The notes: a model not told the origin generated them from the letters alone. 34,911 nucleotides of DNA from Lachnospiraceae bacterium (GCA_910574715.1 CAJTCH010000050.1:1-34911); one strand, 5' to 3'. Positions 23,689-31,814 are shown, counted from the first letter of the stretch. Made by a program: numbers and translations.

Positions 23689-23813
23689 ATTCAAAATCCT
23701 CATCTTTCTATATGGAAATATTTATAACATCATTGTATTAAGTATATCAAATTCTATATTATAAGAAAAGGGTAAACAAAGAAAAAGACCTATAACGAAA
23801 GGAAATAATATAA

Positions 23814-24290
23814 ATGAGTGTAGAAAGCAGAAAAGTATCAGAATCCATTGTGGAAACAGTCCATATGGTCCGTCCGAATCATTTGAACGGGGCGGGACGT
23901 TTGTTCGGAGGCATCCTGATGCAGTGGATCGATGAAGTTGCGGCGCTTGCGGCGAAGCGTCATGCCCATATGAATATAACGACGGTTTCGGTGGATAATC
24001 TCCGCTTCTTAAAGGGAGCCTATCAGAGGGATGTCATTGTGCTCAAAGGGAAGATCACGTATGTGGGGCGGACCTCCATGGAAGTGAAGGTGGATACCTA
24101 TGTAGAGGATGCGGACGGCGAAAGGATATTGATCAACAATGCGTTTTTTACAATGGTGGCGCTGGATTCCAACGATAAGCCTGCCGAGGTGCCGCGGCTT
24201 CTGCTGGAGACGGAGGAGGACCGGCACGATTTTGAGAAGGCGAAGCTTCGAAGAGAGATGCGGCTGCTTAGAAAGGAAGAGGGATTCTAA
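23814..24290 (+). CDS. Acyl-CoA thioesterase (hotdog fold)
   Basis: A 158-residue hotdog-fold thioesterase of the YciA/BACH type, hydrolysing acyl-CoA. Motifs: HLNGAGRLFGGILMQWIDEV with the catalytic-helix start and Asp, AHMNITTVSVDNLRFL, and YVGRTSMEVKVDTYVED. The C-terminal 30 residues are strongly charged. AAAGGA precedes the ATG by 11 nt. It is divergent from truA with about 125 nt between them. It is probably a housekeeping gene; acyl chain preference cannot be told. Confidence 0.88.
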   Translation: MSVESRKVSESIVETVHMVRPNHLNGAGRLFGGILMQWIDEVAALAAKRHAHMNITTVSVDNLRFLKGAYQRDVIVLKGKITYVGRTSMEVKVDTYVEDADGERILINNAFFTMVALDSNDKPAEVPRLLLETEEDRHDFEKAKLRREMRLLRKEEGF

Positions 24291-24335
24291 GCATGCCGCC
24301 AGAGCTTATTGCTGCTTGTAATGATCAGAGGGAGG

Positions 24336-24611
24336 TCATTTCTTCATATAAGAAGATACCATCCGCACCATATTCTCGATCTGGTCCTGTTCTTCCTTGG
24401 ATTTTCCGTCCTTTAGGACGGAGAGTACCAGAGAGAATTCATCCGGTGTAAACTGAATTCCTTTTTTATTCGCGTTCGTGATCAATGCCATCATGATAGG
24501 TGCGAGAGACTTCCCGCTCTTCCCCTGAGTCTGTGCTGCCGCTGTGCGGATCAGCTCCATTTTCATTGGATCCATGTTTTGCATTGACGGGTGGTTCATC
24601 CATTCGTTCAT
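24336..24611 (-). CDS. Small helical protein, downstream partner of the Met-rich protein
   Basis: A 91-residue protein beginning MNEWMNHPSMQNMDPMKMEL and rich in Met and Gln in its first third, then helical with NKKGIQFTPDEFSLVL. The start at 24611 has GGAGA 9 nt upstream; ATG 24617 is only 3 nt from that site. Its first 146 nt overlap, in another frame, the 3' end of the upstream gene. The shared M-D-P-M and N-M composition suggests a functional pair, perhaps spore-related (Met-rich small proteins are common in sporulating Clostridia), but I do not recognise the family. Confidence 0.7.
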   Translation of the reverse strand: MNEWMNHPSMQNMDPMKMELIRTAAAQTQGKSGKSLAPIMMALITNANKKGIQFTPDEFSLVLSVLKDGKSKEEQDQIENMVRMVSSYMKK

Positions 24612-25089
24612 TGTCATTGTCTCCTTTCCTGCTGCCCGTGTCGGGTTGATTCATTTCATTTTCAAACATCATGCTGTACATTTCAAACATCTCCTGCTGT
24701 TCAGGATTCATCATGCTTTTCATCATGTCCATCGGATCAAAGGAATTCGAATCCATGGAGGATCCTGACATATTCTGCATGTTCTGCATATTCTGTACCA
24801 TTTCCATCATATTCATCATGCCGGACATTTGTTCCATCATTTCTTTTTCAGAAGGGTTCATATAAGGTTTTAACCCCTCCAGTATATTGGAAGGAGAGGG
24901 ATCAGAAGAAAAACCCTGAAAGACTTCCATGGTGTGGCGAAGCTCCAGAAATTTGATATAGACCCCGAAAAAGCGCTGGATAGAGGGCGGAGTGTATGGA
25001 AGCAGGAGTTTTAATGTATATAGGAAGGGCGGTGTGACCAGATTATCGAAAGGTGTCATTGGTTTCGGTGGATTTTGTTCCATAAGCAC
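24466..25089 (-). CDS. Met-rich protein of unknown function
   Basis: A 207-residue protein. The N-terminal 70 residues are ordered (PPFLYTLKLLLPYTPPSIQR), followed by a Met-rich segment with many MMEM/MQNM repeats around residues 85-150 (EMMEQMSGMMNMMEMVQNMQ). The last 50 residues are Asp/Glu/Ser/Gly-rich and lie entirely in the overlap with the downstream gene, so they may be non-essential read-out of a second coding frame, or a frameshift may hide the true end. There is no signal peptide. The function is unknown. Confidence 0.68.
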   Translation of the reverse strand: MLMEQNPPKPMTPFDNLVTPPFLYTLKLLLPYTPPSIQRFFGVYIKFLELRHTMEVFQGFSSDPSPSNILEGLKPYMNPSEKEMMEQMSGMMNMMEMVQNMQNMQNMSGSSMDSNSFDPMDMMKSMMNPEQQEMFEMYSMMFENEMNQPDTGSRKGDNDNERMDEPPVNAKHGSNENGADPHSGSTDSGEEREVSRTYHDGIDHERE

Positions 25090-25240
25090 TCCTTGAAATA
25101 ACGTTGTAAATATATATGACAGCGGAGAGGAATTTATACATACTTGTCTGATAATGTATTACAGTTTGAAGATATGGAAAAACTAAATTGAAAATATTTC
25201 ATATATTAGTATGGTAAGATACCAGAAAGGGGAAGGGAAT

Positions 25241-25390
25241 ATGGATAGGAAACTGATTATTGACGGCAATGCCGTGTACGAGATTGATGAGAATTGTATG
25301 CTGAGAAAACATCTGGAAGAAGCAGTTCTGGAACAGCCTGAGAAGGACAGCAAGAAACTGAATGAATACAAAATGAAGAGGGCGGAGTGA
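25241..25390 (+). CDS. Small acidic/basic 49-residue protein
   Basis: ATG 25241 has AAGGGGAAGGG immediately upstream. The product MDRKLIIDGNAVYEIDENCM continues into a charged helix (RKHLEEAVLEQPEKDSKK). Good codon periodicity and the ribosome binding site argue for a real gene. No family is recognised. It lies between the Met-rich and Cys-rich reverse genes. Confidence 0.6.
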   Translation: MDRKLIIDGNAVYEIDENCMLRKHLEEAVLEQPEKDSKKLNEYKMKRAE

Positions 25391-25412
25391 TATACTCCGC
25401 CCGGTTATAGAA

Positions 25413-25664
25413 TTAGCATCCGCAGTCAAAGCCGCCGCATCCATTGCCACATCCGCCGCAGCAGAAGAGCAGAAGGATGATCCACAGACAACTGTCATTG
25501 CCGCATCCGCCGCCAAAGCCGTTGCCGCATCCGCCGCAGCAGAAGAGCAGAAGGATGATCCACAGGCAGCTATTGTTGCCAAAGCCGCATCCGCATTCTC
25601 CACCATTTCTTCCTACGCCTGATTCACAGCCGCATCCACAGTTCGTAGCACTTAAATCGCTCAT
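25413..25664 (-). CDS. Cys/Gly-rich protein with 26-residue tandem repeats
   Basis: An 83-residue protein with two near-identical 26-residue units (NDSCLWIILLLFCCGGCGNG type; 78-bp period in the DNA). Each unit joins a short hydrophobic helix to a CCGGCGNG cluster. This resembles the small YjcZ-type and Cys-rich proteins of spore formers in Clostridia. The start at 25664 is used because GGAGG (within the upstream ATGGAGG) is 8 nt away. The role is probably in spore coat or membrane; this is inference. Confidence 0.68.
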   Translation of the reverse strand: MSDLSATNCGCGCESGVGRNGGECGCGFGNNSCLWIILLLFCCGGCGNGFGGGCGNDSCLWIILLLFCCGGCGNGCGGFDCGC

Positions 25665-25735
25665 ATTGAAATCCTCCATTTATGATGTTTACAGTAACAT
25701 AATATGCGGAGGGTTCCGATGTGTGAGAAGGAAAA

Positions 25736-26371
25736 TCAATTTTTTATCAGTCGTTTTATAGAATGTTGGTAGAGGTAGGAATTCTTCTGCAGCTTTAGCT
25801 TGTCCAACGTTGTTATATTCTCCTTGGCGTACTCGTCATAGAGGGTCAGCAAGTAGGATGTGGTGTAATTCCTGTGCTGAAACCAGGTGAAGAGAAGCCA
25901 GTTCATGATGTCTGGATACCAGTACCGCTCAGGGATGGCAGAGGACTGGAGCAGGGCAACGTGCTGCGACGCTTCTTCTGAAAGTTCGGTAAGCTCGTCA
26001 GAGTAGTTCTTATCCTTGAATAGGGCGTCGCTTTGCTGGATGATGTCGTACAGGGCGTTGGATGCTTTCCAGTAAGCGACGAAGGCAGGATCGGTCTCAT
26101 CAGGAGTTTCTTCCATATTATGAAGATCGAAGGTCTGCATAGTCGGCCGCCTTCTGGTGAAGTTCCAGTCATACTCGGAACGCTTGTCCGGGTCGGACAG
26201 GACATTGTAGGCCTCTAAGATCTCCTGCATCTGTTCGGTGGTGTCGACACCGTTGCGGATGTTGACATCCGGGTGGTACTTTTTCGCCAGTTCGTTCTTG
26301 GCTGCGGTAATGTCTTCTAAGGTAGCCTTTTCTGAGACACCCAATATATCATAATAATTCTTGTCGTTCAT
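25736..26371 (-). CDS. J-domain (DnaJ-like) protein
   Basis: A 211-residue co-chaperone-like protein. Residues 1-65 form a J domain with the HPD tripeptide in KKYHPDVN and the conserved start NYYDILGVSEKAT. The remaining 145 residues are a helical domain of unknown type (YWYPDIMNWLLFTWFQHRNY); the Gly/Phe and zinc-finger regions of true DnaJ are absent. It would stimulate a DnaK-type chaperone toward a specific client. The start at 26371 has GGAGG 6 nt upstream. Confidence 0.82.
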   Translation of the reverse strand: MNDKNYYDILGVSEKATLEDITAAKNELAKKYHPDVNIRNGVDTTEQMQEILEAYNVLSDPDKRSEYDWNFTRRRPTMQTFDLHNMEETPDETDPAFVAYWKASNALYDIIQQSDALFKDKNYSDELTELSEEASQHVALLQSSAIPERYWYPDIMNWLLFTWFQHRNYTTSYLLTLYDEYAKENITTLDKLKLQKNSYLYQHSIKRLIKN

Positions 26372-26449
26372 TCTATCCTCCATTGATGATAAAATATGGA
26401 AATGAGCATAATTATCTTACGACACTTTCGCGGATAAATCAATTAGAAA

Positions 26450-26465
26450 TTTTGAATATTCAAAA
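26450..26465. promoter_or_regulatory. 16-bp perfect palindrome before the HipA-like kinase gene
   Basis: TTTTGAATATTCAAAA lies 64 nt upstream of the kinase start. Toxin-antitoxin-like operons are often autoregulated at such palindromes, so it may be an operator; AT-rich palindromes also occur by chance. Confidence 0.35.
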
Positions 26466-26528
26466 GGTGATATAGATGTGAATCTGTGTTATACTGGTTG
26501 TATTAGTTGGGTGATTGAGGTGATGGGC

Positions 26529-27482
26529 ATGGAAATGGCAGATTTTAACGGATATGAACAGAATCAGAGAATGTACGGAGGAACCGCTGGAAGGAAAATG
26601 GGTATTTCTGTTGACGGGAAGGATTATATTCTGAAATTTCCGGGGAATCTGAAAGAACAGGGAATGAAGAATATCAGGCTTAGTTATTCTAATAGTCCGG
26701 TGTGTGAATATATTGGTTCACAAATTTACCGGATGTTGGGGTTTGATGTGCATGAAACGATTCTTGGTACAAGAAATGGAAAAACGGTTGTCGCATGTGG
26801 GGACTTTCTTAGGAGTGGAGAGATATTATATGAATTTGATAAGATTAAGGTAACCTTCGAACCACATTTTTTAGACTCCAGTGGAAATGAGACGAATGGA
26901 GTAGGCGTAGATCTGTACGAAATTCTTATGACAATGCAGGAACATCCATTTTTAAAAGATGTTCAGGGAATCAGGGAGCATTTTTGGAATATGTTTGTAG
27001 TGGATGCATTTCTTGGAAATCCAGACAGAAATAACAGCAATTGGGGGATTATTCTGGGCGTGGATGGTAATAAACGAATAGCTCCAATATATGATAACGG
27101 GAATTGTCTCAATTGTAAATGGGATGAAGAAAAGATGTCGGAGGTTTTGTCAGATGAAATGGAACTGGAGACAGAAAGTTATAGAGGGCGCCGGTGTATT
27201 TTTGAGATGAAAGGGAAGAAGATAAATCCGTATCATCTTATGGAAAATATGGAATATCGGGAATGTAGTGACGCTGTGGAAAGGTTGATTCCTATTATAG
27301 GGGATTTATTACCGGAAATTAGAAGGTTGATAGAGGATATTCCAGTGATATCAGAAGTACAGAAGATGTTCTATTATAAGATAATGGAATGCAGATATGA
27401 TAAGGAGTTTCTTCCAATTTATCAGAAAATTATTGCCGAAAAAAATATATATGAAACTGGAGGACAACAGAATGTACAATGA
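26529..27482 (+). CDS. HipA/CtkA-like protein kinase
   Basis: A 317-residue kinase-like protein. The N-lobe has KDYILKFP with the likely ATP-binding Lys. The catalytic segment is DAFLGNPDRNNSNWG (D166, N170), equivalent to the GNxDRHxxN loop of HipA, and APIYDNG (D189) is the metal-binding Asp. HipA-type kinases phosphorylate proteins such as glutamyl-tRNA synthetase and cause growth arrest; CtkA-like versions lack the HipB-binding N-terminus, as here. ATG 26529 has GAGG 8 nt upstream. The following 71-residue gene overlaps it by 11 nt and is a candidate antitoxin or cofactor. Confidence 0.8.
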   Translation: MEMADFNGYEQNQRMYGGTAGRKMGISVDGKDYILKFPGNLKEQGMKNIRLSYSNSPVCEYIGSQIYRMLGFDVHETILGTRNGKTVVACGDFLRSGEILYEFDKIKVTFEPHFLDSSGNETNGVGVDLYEILMTMQEHPFLKDVQGIREHFWNMFVVDAFLGNPDRNNSNWGIILGVDGNKRIAPIYDNGNCLNCKWDEEKMSEVLSDEMELETESYRGRRCIFEMKGKKINPYHLMENMEYRECSDAVERLIPIIGDLLPEIRRLIEDIPVISEVQKMFYYKIMECRYDKEFLPIYQKIIAEKNIYETGGQQNVQ

Positions 27483-27687
27483 TGAGAAAATAATTTTGCC
27501 TATGGACCTTCCGGAAGGGCTGCAGCGTGATTTCAAGGAATTACAGGAATATTATGACGCAGGTGACTGGCTGCAGTTTGACTTATTGTTTGAAGCAGTG
27601 GAGGCGAGTGTGAAGGCATATTATCTTGCCGGAAAAATCAGCAGAGAGGAATTGAATCTTATTTTTAAGAAATATGGAATCGCATAG
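27472..27687 (+). CDS. 71-residue partner of the HipA-like kinase
   Basis: ATG 27472 lies inside the kinase gene with GGAGG about 8 nt upstream. The product MYNDEKIILPMDLPEGLQRD continues as two acidic helices (LQFDLLFEAVEASVKAYYLA, GKISREELNLIFKKYG). No DNA-binding motif is seen, unlike HipB. The overlap implies coupled translation and a joint function, possibly as neutralising partner. The family is unrecognised. Confidence 0.7.
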   Translation: MYNDEKIILPMDLPEGLQRDFKELQEYYDAGDWLQFDLLFEAVEASVKAYYLAGKISREELNLIFKKYGIA

Positions 27688-27724
27688 CGGTAAAGAAGAT
27701 ATCACAGAAGAGGAGACATAAGGA

Positions 27725-27897
27725 ATAACGAAGCAAGAGCTGGCTACGAGAATATGGGCAACTGCGAATGAACTCAGGAAAACATCAAGGCAAGCGAGTA
27801 CAAGGACTATATTCTTGGCTTTATGTTTTACAAATACTTATCAGACAAGGAGCTTGATTATTTCAAAGATTGGGGTGGGGAATCAGAGGAAGTATGA
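27725..27897 (+). pseudogene. 5' fragment of a type I restriction methylase gene (hsdM)
   Basis: The translation TKQELATRIWATANELRK, then after a one-base deletion NIKASEYKDYILGFMFYKYL and SDKELDYFKDWG, is the N-terminus of HsdM, the N6-adenine methylase subunit of type I restriction systems. The expected ATG is ATA (27725), the frame is broken near 27781 and the catalytic domain is missing. It is a dead relic of a restriction locus next to the kinase pair. Confidence 0.8.
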
Positions 27898-28087
27898 TTT
27901 TATAAAAGGTCCAATTGCCAATGATAATACGATGCCTGTATTGAATATGTATATATCCGGGTTCGTTGATGAGGATTTTGCAATAAAGCGTTTGTTGCCG
28001 CAGAAACTCAAAGATCAATGTGTATTCAAAACAGAAAAAACGATTCCGTTTCTTAAGTTCAGGGAGGTAATATTATGCAAAAAATGA
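27885..28087 (+). pseudogene. 3' fragment of a DUF3990 gene
   Basis: The frame carries KYDFIKGPIANDNTMPVLNM, then FAIKRLLPQKLKDQCVFKTE and IPFLKF, the C-terminal half of DUF3990 proteins (related to ADP-ribosyltransferase folds, usually next to DUF3791 genes). The 5' half is missing; the fragment is joined directly to the hsdM relic. It overlaps the next small gene by 13 nt, as in intact clusters. Confidence 0.7.
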
Positions 28088-28311
28088 TGAGTGAGGTATT
28101 GCATTATTATGACAGGGAAGTTGTAAAAATGATGATAGATAAATATGGTCTGATTCCTATGGAAGCAATCAACAGTTTTATAAAATCTCAAACCCACATT
28201 ATGTTAGAAGATATACAGTATGGTATGGATGAGTTCGGTTATCCTGCTATATTTGATATGTGGGAATGTGAGAAAATAACGGGAGATCCTAGAAATTTCA
28301 TATATATATAA
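28075..28311 (+). CDS. 78-residue protein of the DUF3990/DUF3791 cluster
   Basis: ATG 28075 has GGGAGG 7 nt upstream. The product starts MQKMMSEVLHYYDREVVKMM and ends MWECEKITGDPRNFIYI, a helical soluble protein. I believe it is a regular member of the small-gene sets around DUF3990 in Lachnospiraceae (from memory, not searched). It appears intact although both neighbours are broken. Confidence 0.65.
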   Translation: MQKMMSEVLHYYDREVVKMMIDKYGLIPMEAINSFIKSQTHIMLEDIQYGMDEFGYPAIFDMWECEKITGDPRNFIYI

Positions 28312-28323
28312 GAGGAGAATAAT

Positions 28324-28461
28324 ATGACAGCAGAACATGAATTTTATCTATATTTATTGGAATGTTATGCCGCGTATAAAAATAAACCGACAGGTGAGGT
28401 ACTTGAAGAGTGGGATTTACTGAATATATCGGATTTTATTTTTAATAAAAGAGGGGGTTAA
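28324..28461 (+). pseudogene. DUF3791-like gene truncated at the IS200 left end
   Basis: ATG 28324 with GAGGAG upstream encodes MTAEHEFYLYLLECYAAYKN followed by LLNISDFIFNK, typical of the first two thirds of DUF3791 proteins. The frame then runs into the insertion-sequence end and stops after RGG (45 residues; a normal length would be about 65-75). It is truncated and presumably inactive. Confidence 0.65.
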
Positions 28462-29060
28462 TTCCCCGCAGCTTGCTGCGTAACAAACTTTTTCAAAATG
28501 TAGATGAAGTGATATACTAGAGGAAAAAGGAAAGGAGAAGTTGTGCGATGAGTGAAACTATACGCAAGTCACACAATGTATCGGTACCCATGTATCATTT
28601 CGTATGTCCTGCAAAATATAGAAGAGTAGTAATAGATGAAGATGTAGATAGGGTAATCAAAGAAACATGTGAAGGAATTCAGGAAAGATATGAAATTAGA
28701 TTTTTGGAAGTAGGTACGGACAAAGACCATGTACACTTTCTTATACAGTCAGTGCCAACATATAGTCCAAAGAAAATCATACAAATAGTGAAGAGTATCA
28801 TAGCACGAGAGGTGTTTGCGAAATGTCCACAAGTGAAGAAAAAATTGTGGGGAGGGGAATTTTGGATAGATGGGTATTATGTAGCAACAGTAAGTGAACA
28901 TGGGAACGAGCAAATCATAAGCAAGTATGTGAAAGAACAGGGGCAGGAGAAAAATTATAAAACAATCTATAAAAATGTAGAGGAAACAAAGCAGTATAGC
29001 ATATGGGATTATATGTAGAGGCTGCGACCTTAGATACCCCGCAGCTTGCTGCGGGGTAGT
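28462..29060 (+). mobile_element. IS200/IS605-family insertion sequence (tnpA only)
   Basis: A Y1 transposase gene flanked by subterminal hairpins: the left one, CGCAGC/GCTGCG, at 28467-28480 and the right one, a perfect 11-bp stem (ACCCCGCAGC/GCTGCGGGGT plus an outer T-A pair), at 29035-29058. No terminal inverted repeat or target duplication is expected for this family. The exact ends are uncertain by several bases. No tnpB or guide-RNA-like gene accompanies it. Confidence 0.75.
28548..29018 (+). CDS. tnpA: IS200/IS605 TnpA (Y1 HUH transposase)
   Basis: A 156-residue single-strand transposase. The HUH metal motif is in KDHVHFLIQ, and the nucleophile Tyr lies in the GYYVATVSEHG helix near residue 125. 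The start VPMYHFVCPAKYRRVV is typical. It works as a dimer on the left and right hairpins. ATG 28548 follows AAAGGAGAAG. Full length for the family, so probably functional. Confidence 0.92.
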   Translation: MSETIRKSHNVSVPMYHFVCPAKYRRVVIDEDVDRVIKETCEGIQERYEIRFLEVGTDKDHVHFLIQSVPTYSPKKIIQIVKSIIAREVFAKCPQVKKKLWGGEFWIDGYYVATVSEHGNEQIISKYVKEQGQEKNYKTIYKNVEETKQYSIWDYM

Positions 29061-29169
29061 TCATTTAGTTTGGGTTATACTAGCCTTGTGCCGTTCATCA
29101 AACAGATTCCGCAGGATCAGGATATGTGCTGGGAAATAGCAGGAGGAAAGATGAAAAAATAGATTTATC

Positions 29170-29494
29170 TAGCAGTATTGCGTTACATTTGAATTGGATG
29201 TTACGCATTTTCTGGAGGTGATCAGAAAAAAGGGACTGTTTGACAGAATAAACACAGCGTTTACCTATCTTAATAAAGATACGGAATTATTCAAGGTCGT
29301 GAATGTAGAAATGACGGATACATTAGAAGAATATGTAACTCTTGCAGTCAGGAAGAAGCAGGATCAATTTGCAGGACTATCTGGATTTTCTTTAAGAGTT
29401 ACTGCTTTGATCGGCAGTTCTATGTTATAATTGGTAACAGTATAAGTCTGGCAGAGCCAGCGGAAATTGCGGAGGTTAGAGATGAGAAAACGAA
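29170..29494 (+). pseudogene. Frameshifted unidentified gene fragment
   Basis: An open frame reads TFELDVTHFLEVIRKKGLF and ELFKVVNVEMTDTLEEYV up to about 29390. Then a second frame continues FDRQFYVIIGNSISLAEP to a TAA near 29494. The join looks like a frameshift in one former gene. There is no start codon with a ribosome binding site and I do not recognise the family. The rest of 29061-29666 holds only short open pieces (such as KLAADCIEVNQKAKAYVV) and no intact gene. Confidence 0.45.
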
Positions 29495-29666
29495 TTAATC
29501 ACTCGGTGCAGTTGTAAAACTGGCAGCAGATTGTATCGAGGTTAATCAAAAAGCAAAGGCTTATGTTGTCAGGAAACTGCACCGATCAACTGGCTAAGCG
29601 GGAGTGCCTGCGGGTATATTGCCGCGGGACGTTAACTACAACAGATATTGAAAGGAAGCAGTTTGA

Positions 29667-30428
29667 ATGAATAAAGCAGAATTAAGATCGATTTGGGAAA
29701 AGGAAGAGAAGGCGGCACATATAATAGGCTGGGATTTTTCGCATATCCATGGGAGATATGAGGAAGAGGATGATCTGCCGTGGGACTATGAAAAGACGGT
29801 GAGAAAGTATTTGAACAGGGATTTTGATATGTTAGACTATGATACCGGCGGCGGTGAATTTTTATTGTCTCTTGACCATCCATTTGACAAGACAGCGGCA
29901 ACGGAAGGATTCAAGCCTAATGTACGATTGTGTGAGGAAAAATTGTTGCCTCTGGGAATTAACTTTAAAGAGTGCGGCACACCTTCCGTGATTCCTTTTG
30001 ATAATGAAGCTTTTGATGTGATCATTAACCGGCATGGCAGTTTTGATGCCGGGGAATTATACCGTCTGTTAAAAAAGAACGGAATCTTTATTACGGAGCA
30101 GGTAGGAAGCGATAATGACAGAGATTTGGTTGAGATGGTTCTTCCCGGAACGGATAAACCTTTCCCGCATTTGAATCTCAAAGAGCAGAGGAGAGTGTTC
30201 GAGAATGCCGGATTTCATATTATCAAGGCGAAGGAAGCGTATCGTCCGATCAGATTTTATGATGTTGGCGCATTTGTCTGGTTCGCACGTATTATTGAAT
30301 GGGAGTTTCCAGGGTTTTCCGTTGAGAGATGCTTTGATAAGCTATTGAAAATGCAGAAGGTCATTGAAGAAAAAGGGGAAATAAAAGGAACGGTTCATCG
30401 ATATTTGATTGCGGCAAGGAAAGTGTAA
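29667..30428 (+). CDS. Class I SAM-dependent methyltransferase
   Basis: A 253-residue methyltransferase. Motif I is MLDYDTGGGEF (a DxGxGxG variant), acidic strand-2 end EGFKPN, motif IV FDVIINRHGSF and the post-motif YRLLKKNGIFITEQVG. It is close to small-molecule methyltransferases of Firmicutes; the acceptor is unknown. ATG 29667 follows AAAGGA by 10 nt. It stands alone, with degenerate DNA upstream. Confidence 0.85.
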   Translation: MNKAELRSIWEKEEKAAHIIGWDFSHIHGRYEEEDDLPWDYEKTVRKYLNRDFDMLDYDTGGGEFLLSLDHPFDKTAATEGFKPNVRLCEEKLLPLGINFKECGTPSVIPFDNEAFDVIINRHGSFDAGELYRLLKKNGIFITEQVGSDNDRDLVEMVLPGTDKPFPHLNLKEQRRVFENAGFHIIKAKEAYRPIRFYDVGAFVWFARIIEWEFPGFSVERCFDKLLKMQKVIEEKGEIKGTVHRYLIAARKV

Positions 30429-30510
30429 GCCGAACAGACAGGTTCGGAATGGTCAATAAGGGCACAAGTTTGGCATAAACCGAATATCCTGATAAAAAAG
30501 GATTTTTTCG

Positions 30511-31395
30511 ATGAATAAAGTAAAACAGCAGATCCACTATTGTTGTGACGACACCATGAAGGGAAATGTCAGGGGGCAGAATGTAACGGTGGCGGTTCTA
30601 GATACAGGGATGGCGGCGCATCCAGATCTTAAGGGAAGGATTCTGGCGTTTTATGACTGTGTCAGTCATCGTCATGGATTATACGATGACAGCGGGCACG
30701 GAACGCATGTGGGAGGTATCATTGCCGGCAGCGGTGCGCTGTCTCAGGGAAGGCTCGCCGGAATTGCGCCGGAAGCGAATCTGGCAGCGGTGAAGGTCCT
30801 GGATGCCAGGGGTGAAGGAGATGTGATGCAGATCATGGAGGGAATCCGGTGGATCAGGAAGAACTGTAGCCGATACGGTATTCAAGTGGCCAATATATCG
30901 GTTGGTGCGAAGCTTGGACTGGATGAAGAGAAGGAGCGGTGTCTGATACAGGCAGTAGAGATGCTGTGGGACGACGGGATCACGGTTATTGTGTCGGCAG
31001 GGAATTACGGGCCAAAGGAAGGAAGCGTGACAGTTCCGGGGAACAGCCGTAAGGTGATTACTGTGGGGGCATTGGAGGAACCTGGGATGAAGAATATCTG
31101 TTCCGGCGCAGGGCCTACCAACCGGTGTATTGTGAAGCCGGAAGTTGTGGCGCCGGGGTATCAGGTTTTCTCCTGCAGCAGCCTGTATCGCAAGAACAGG
31201 ATCCCTTATGTCAGAAAGAGCGGAACATCTATGGCAACGCCTGTGGTATCGGGTGCGGCGGCATTATTTCTGTCGAAATATCCGGGCGCGGCTAATGTGG
31301 AGATTAAACTTAAGCTCCGGGAGACCTGTGAGCGGCAGCAAAACGGTAAGAATCAGGGGTGGGGGATACTCAGAGTAGACAGAATGCTGATGTAA
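30511..31395 (+). CDS. Subtilisin-family (S8) serine protease without signal peptide
   Basis: A 294-residue S8 peptidase. The triad is complete: D31 in VAVLDTG, H63 in SGHGTHVGG and S240 in SGTSMATP, with the oxyanion Asn N165 in VSAGN. There is no signal peptide or long propeptide, so it probably acts in the cytoplasm, like intracellular subtilisins, which need a short N-terminal inhibitory peptide. The length is at the short end for the catalytic domain. AAAAGGA precedes the ATG. Substrates are unknown. Confidence 0.9.
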   Translation: MNKVKQQIHYCCDDTMKGNVRGQNVTVAVLDTGMAAHPDLKGRILAFYDCVSHRHGLYDDSGHGTHVGGIIAGSGALSQGRLAGIAPEANLAAVKVLDARGEGDVMQIMEGIRWIRKNCSRYGIQVANISVGAKLGLDEEKERCLIQAVEMLWDDGITVIVSAGNYGPKEGSVTVPGNSRKVITVGALEEPGMKNICSGAGPTNRCIVKPEVVAPGYQVFSCSSLYRKNRIPYVRKSGTSMATPVVSGAAALFLSKYPGAANVEIKLKLRETCERQQNGKNQGWGILRVDRMLM

Positions 31396-31480
31396 TTGTA
31401 AATGGAATAAGAATACTCCTGTACAGTACGATTTTGTCGGTTACTTTAAATCAATAATATAATGAAACAGGAGAAAAAAT

Positions 31481-31814
31481 ATGGAAAACATATTAAATAT
31501 TGTATATCGGGAACCGGAACTTGAGGATGCGGAGAAAATCGTAGACTTCTATAATTATGTGGGTGGGGAAACGACTTTCTTGAAAAAAATATCAGGCAAA
31601 AGGAATCGGAACCGAGATGATCCGCCGGTTGATTGATTTCTGTAAGGGGAATGGGATTACTGCCAGAATACAGTTAGATACGCGATGTGATAACGAAGTA
31701 GCTGTGAAGCTATATGAAAGATTTGGTTTTGAAATCGAAGGACGGTTAAAGAACACGACGCTGATTAATGGAGAGTATTTTGATCTGTATGTAATGGGAT
31801 TGATGCTGCAGTAA
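31481..31814 (+). pseudogene. GNAT acetyltransferase gene with internal deletion
   Basis: ATG 31481 (AGGAG upstream) begins MENILNIVYREPELEDAEKI and FYNYVGGETTFL as in GNAT N-acetyltransferases. After an internal deletion a different frame gives QAKGIGTEMIRRLIDFCKG with the acetyl-CoA loop, then VAVKLYERFGFEIEGRLKNT to the stop at 31814. The core strands 2-3 are missing and the frames do not join, so the gene is inactive. Confidence 0.8.

Noticed and set aside
28462..29060. TnpB/omega-RNA partner for the IS200 element
   Set aside because: The DNA after tnpA goes straight to the right-end hairpin, leaving no room for a nuclease gene.
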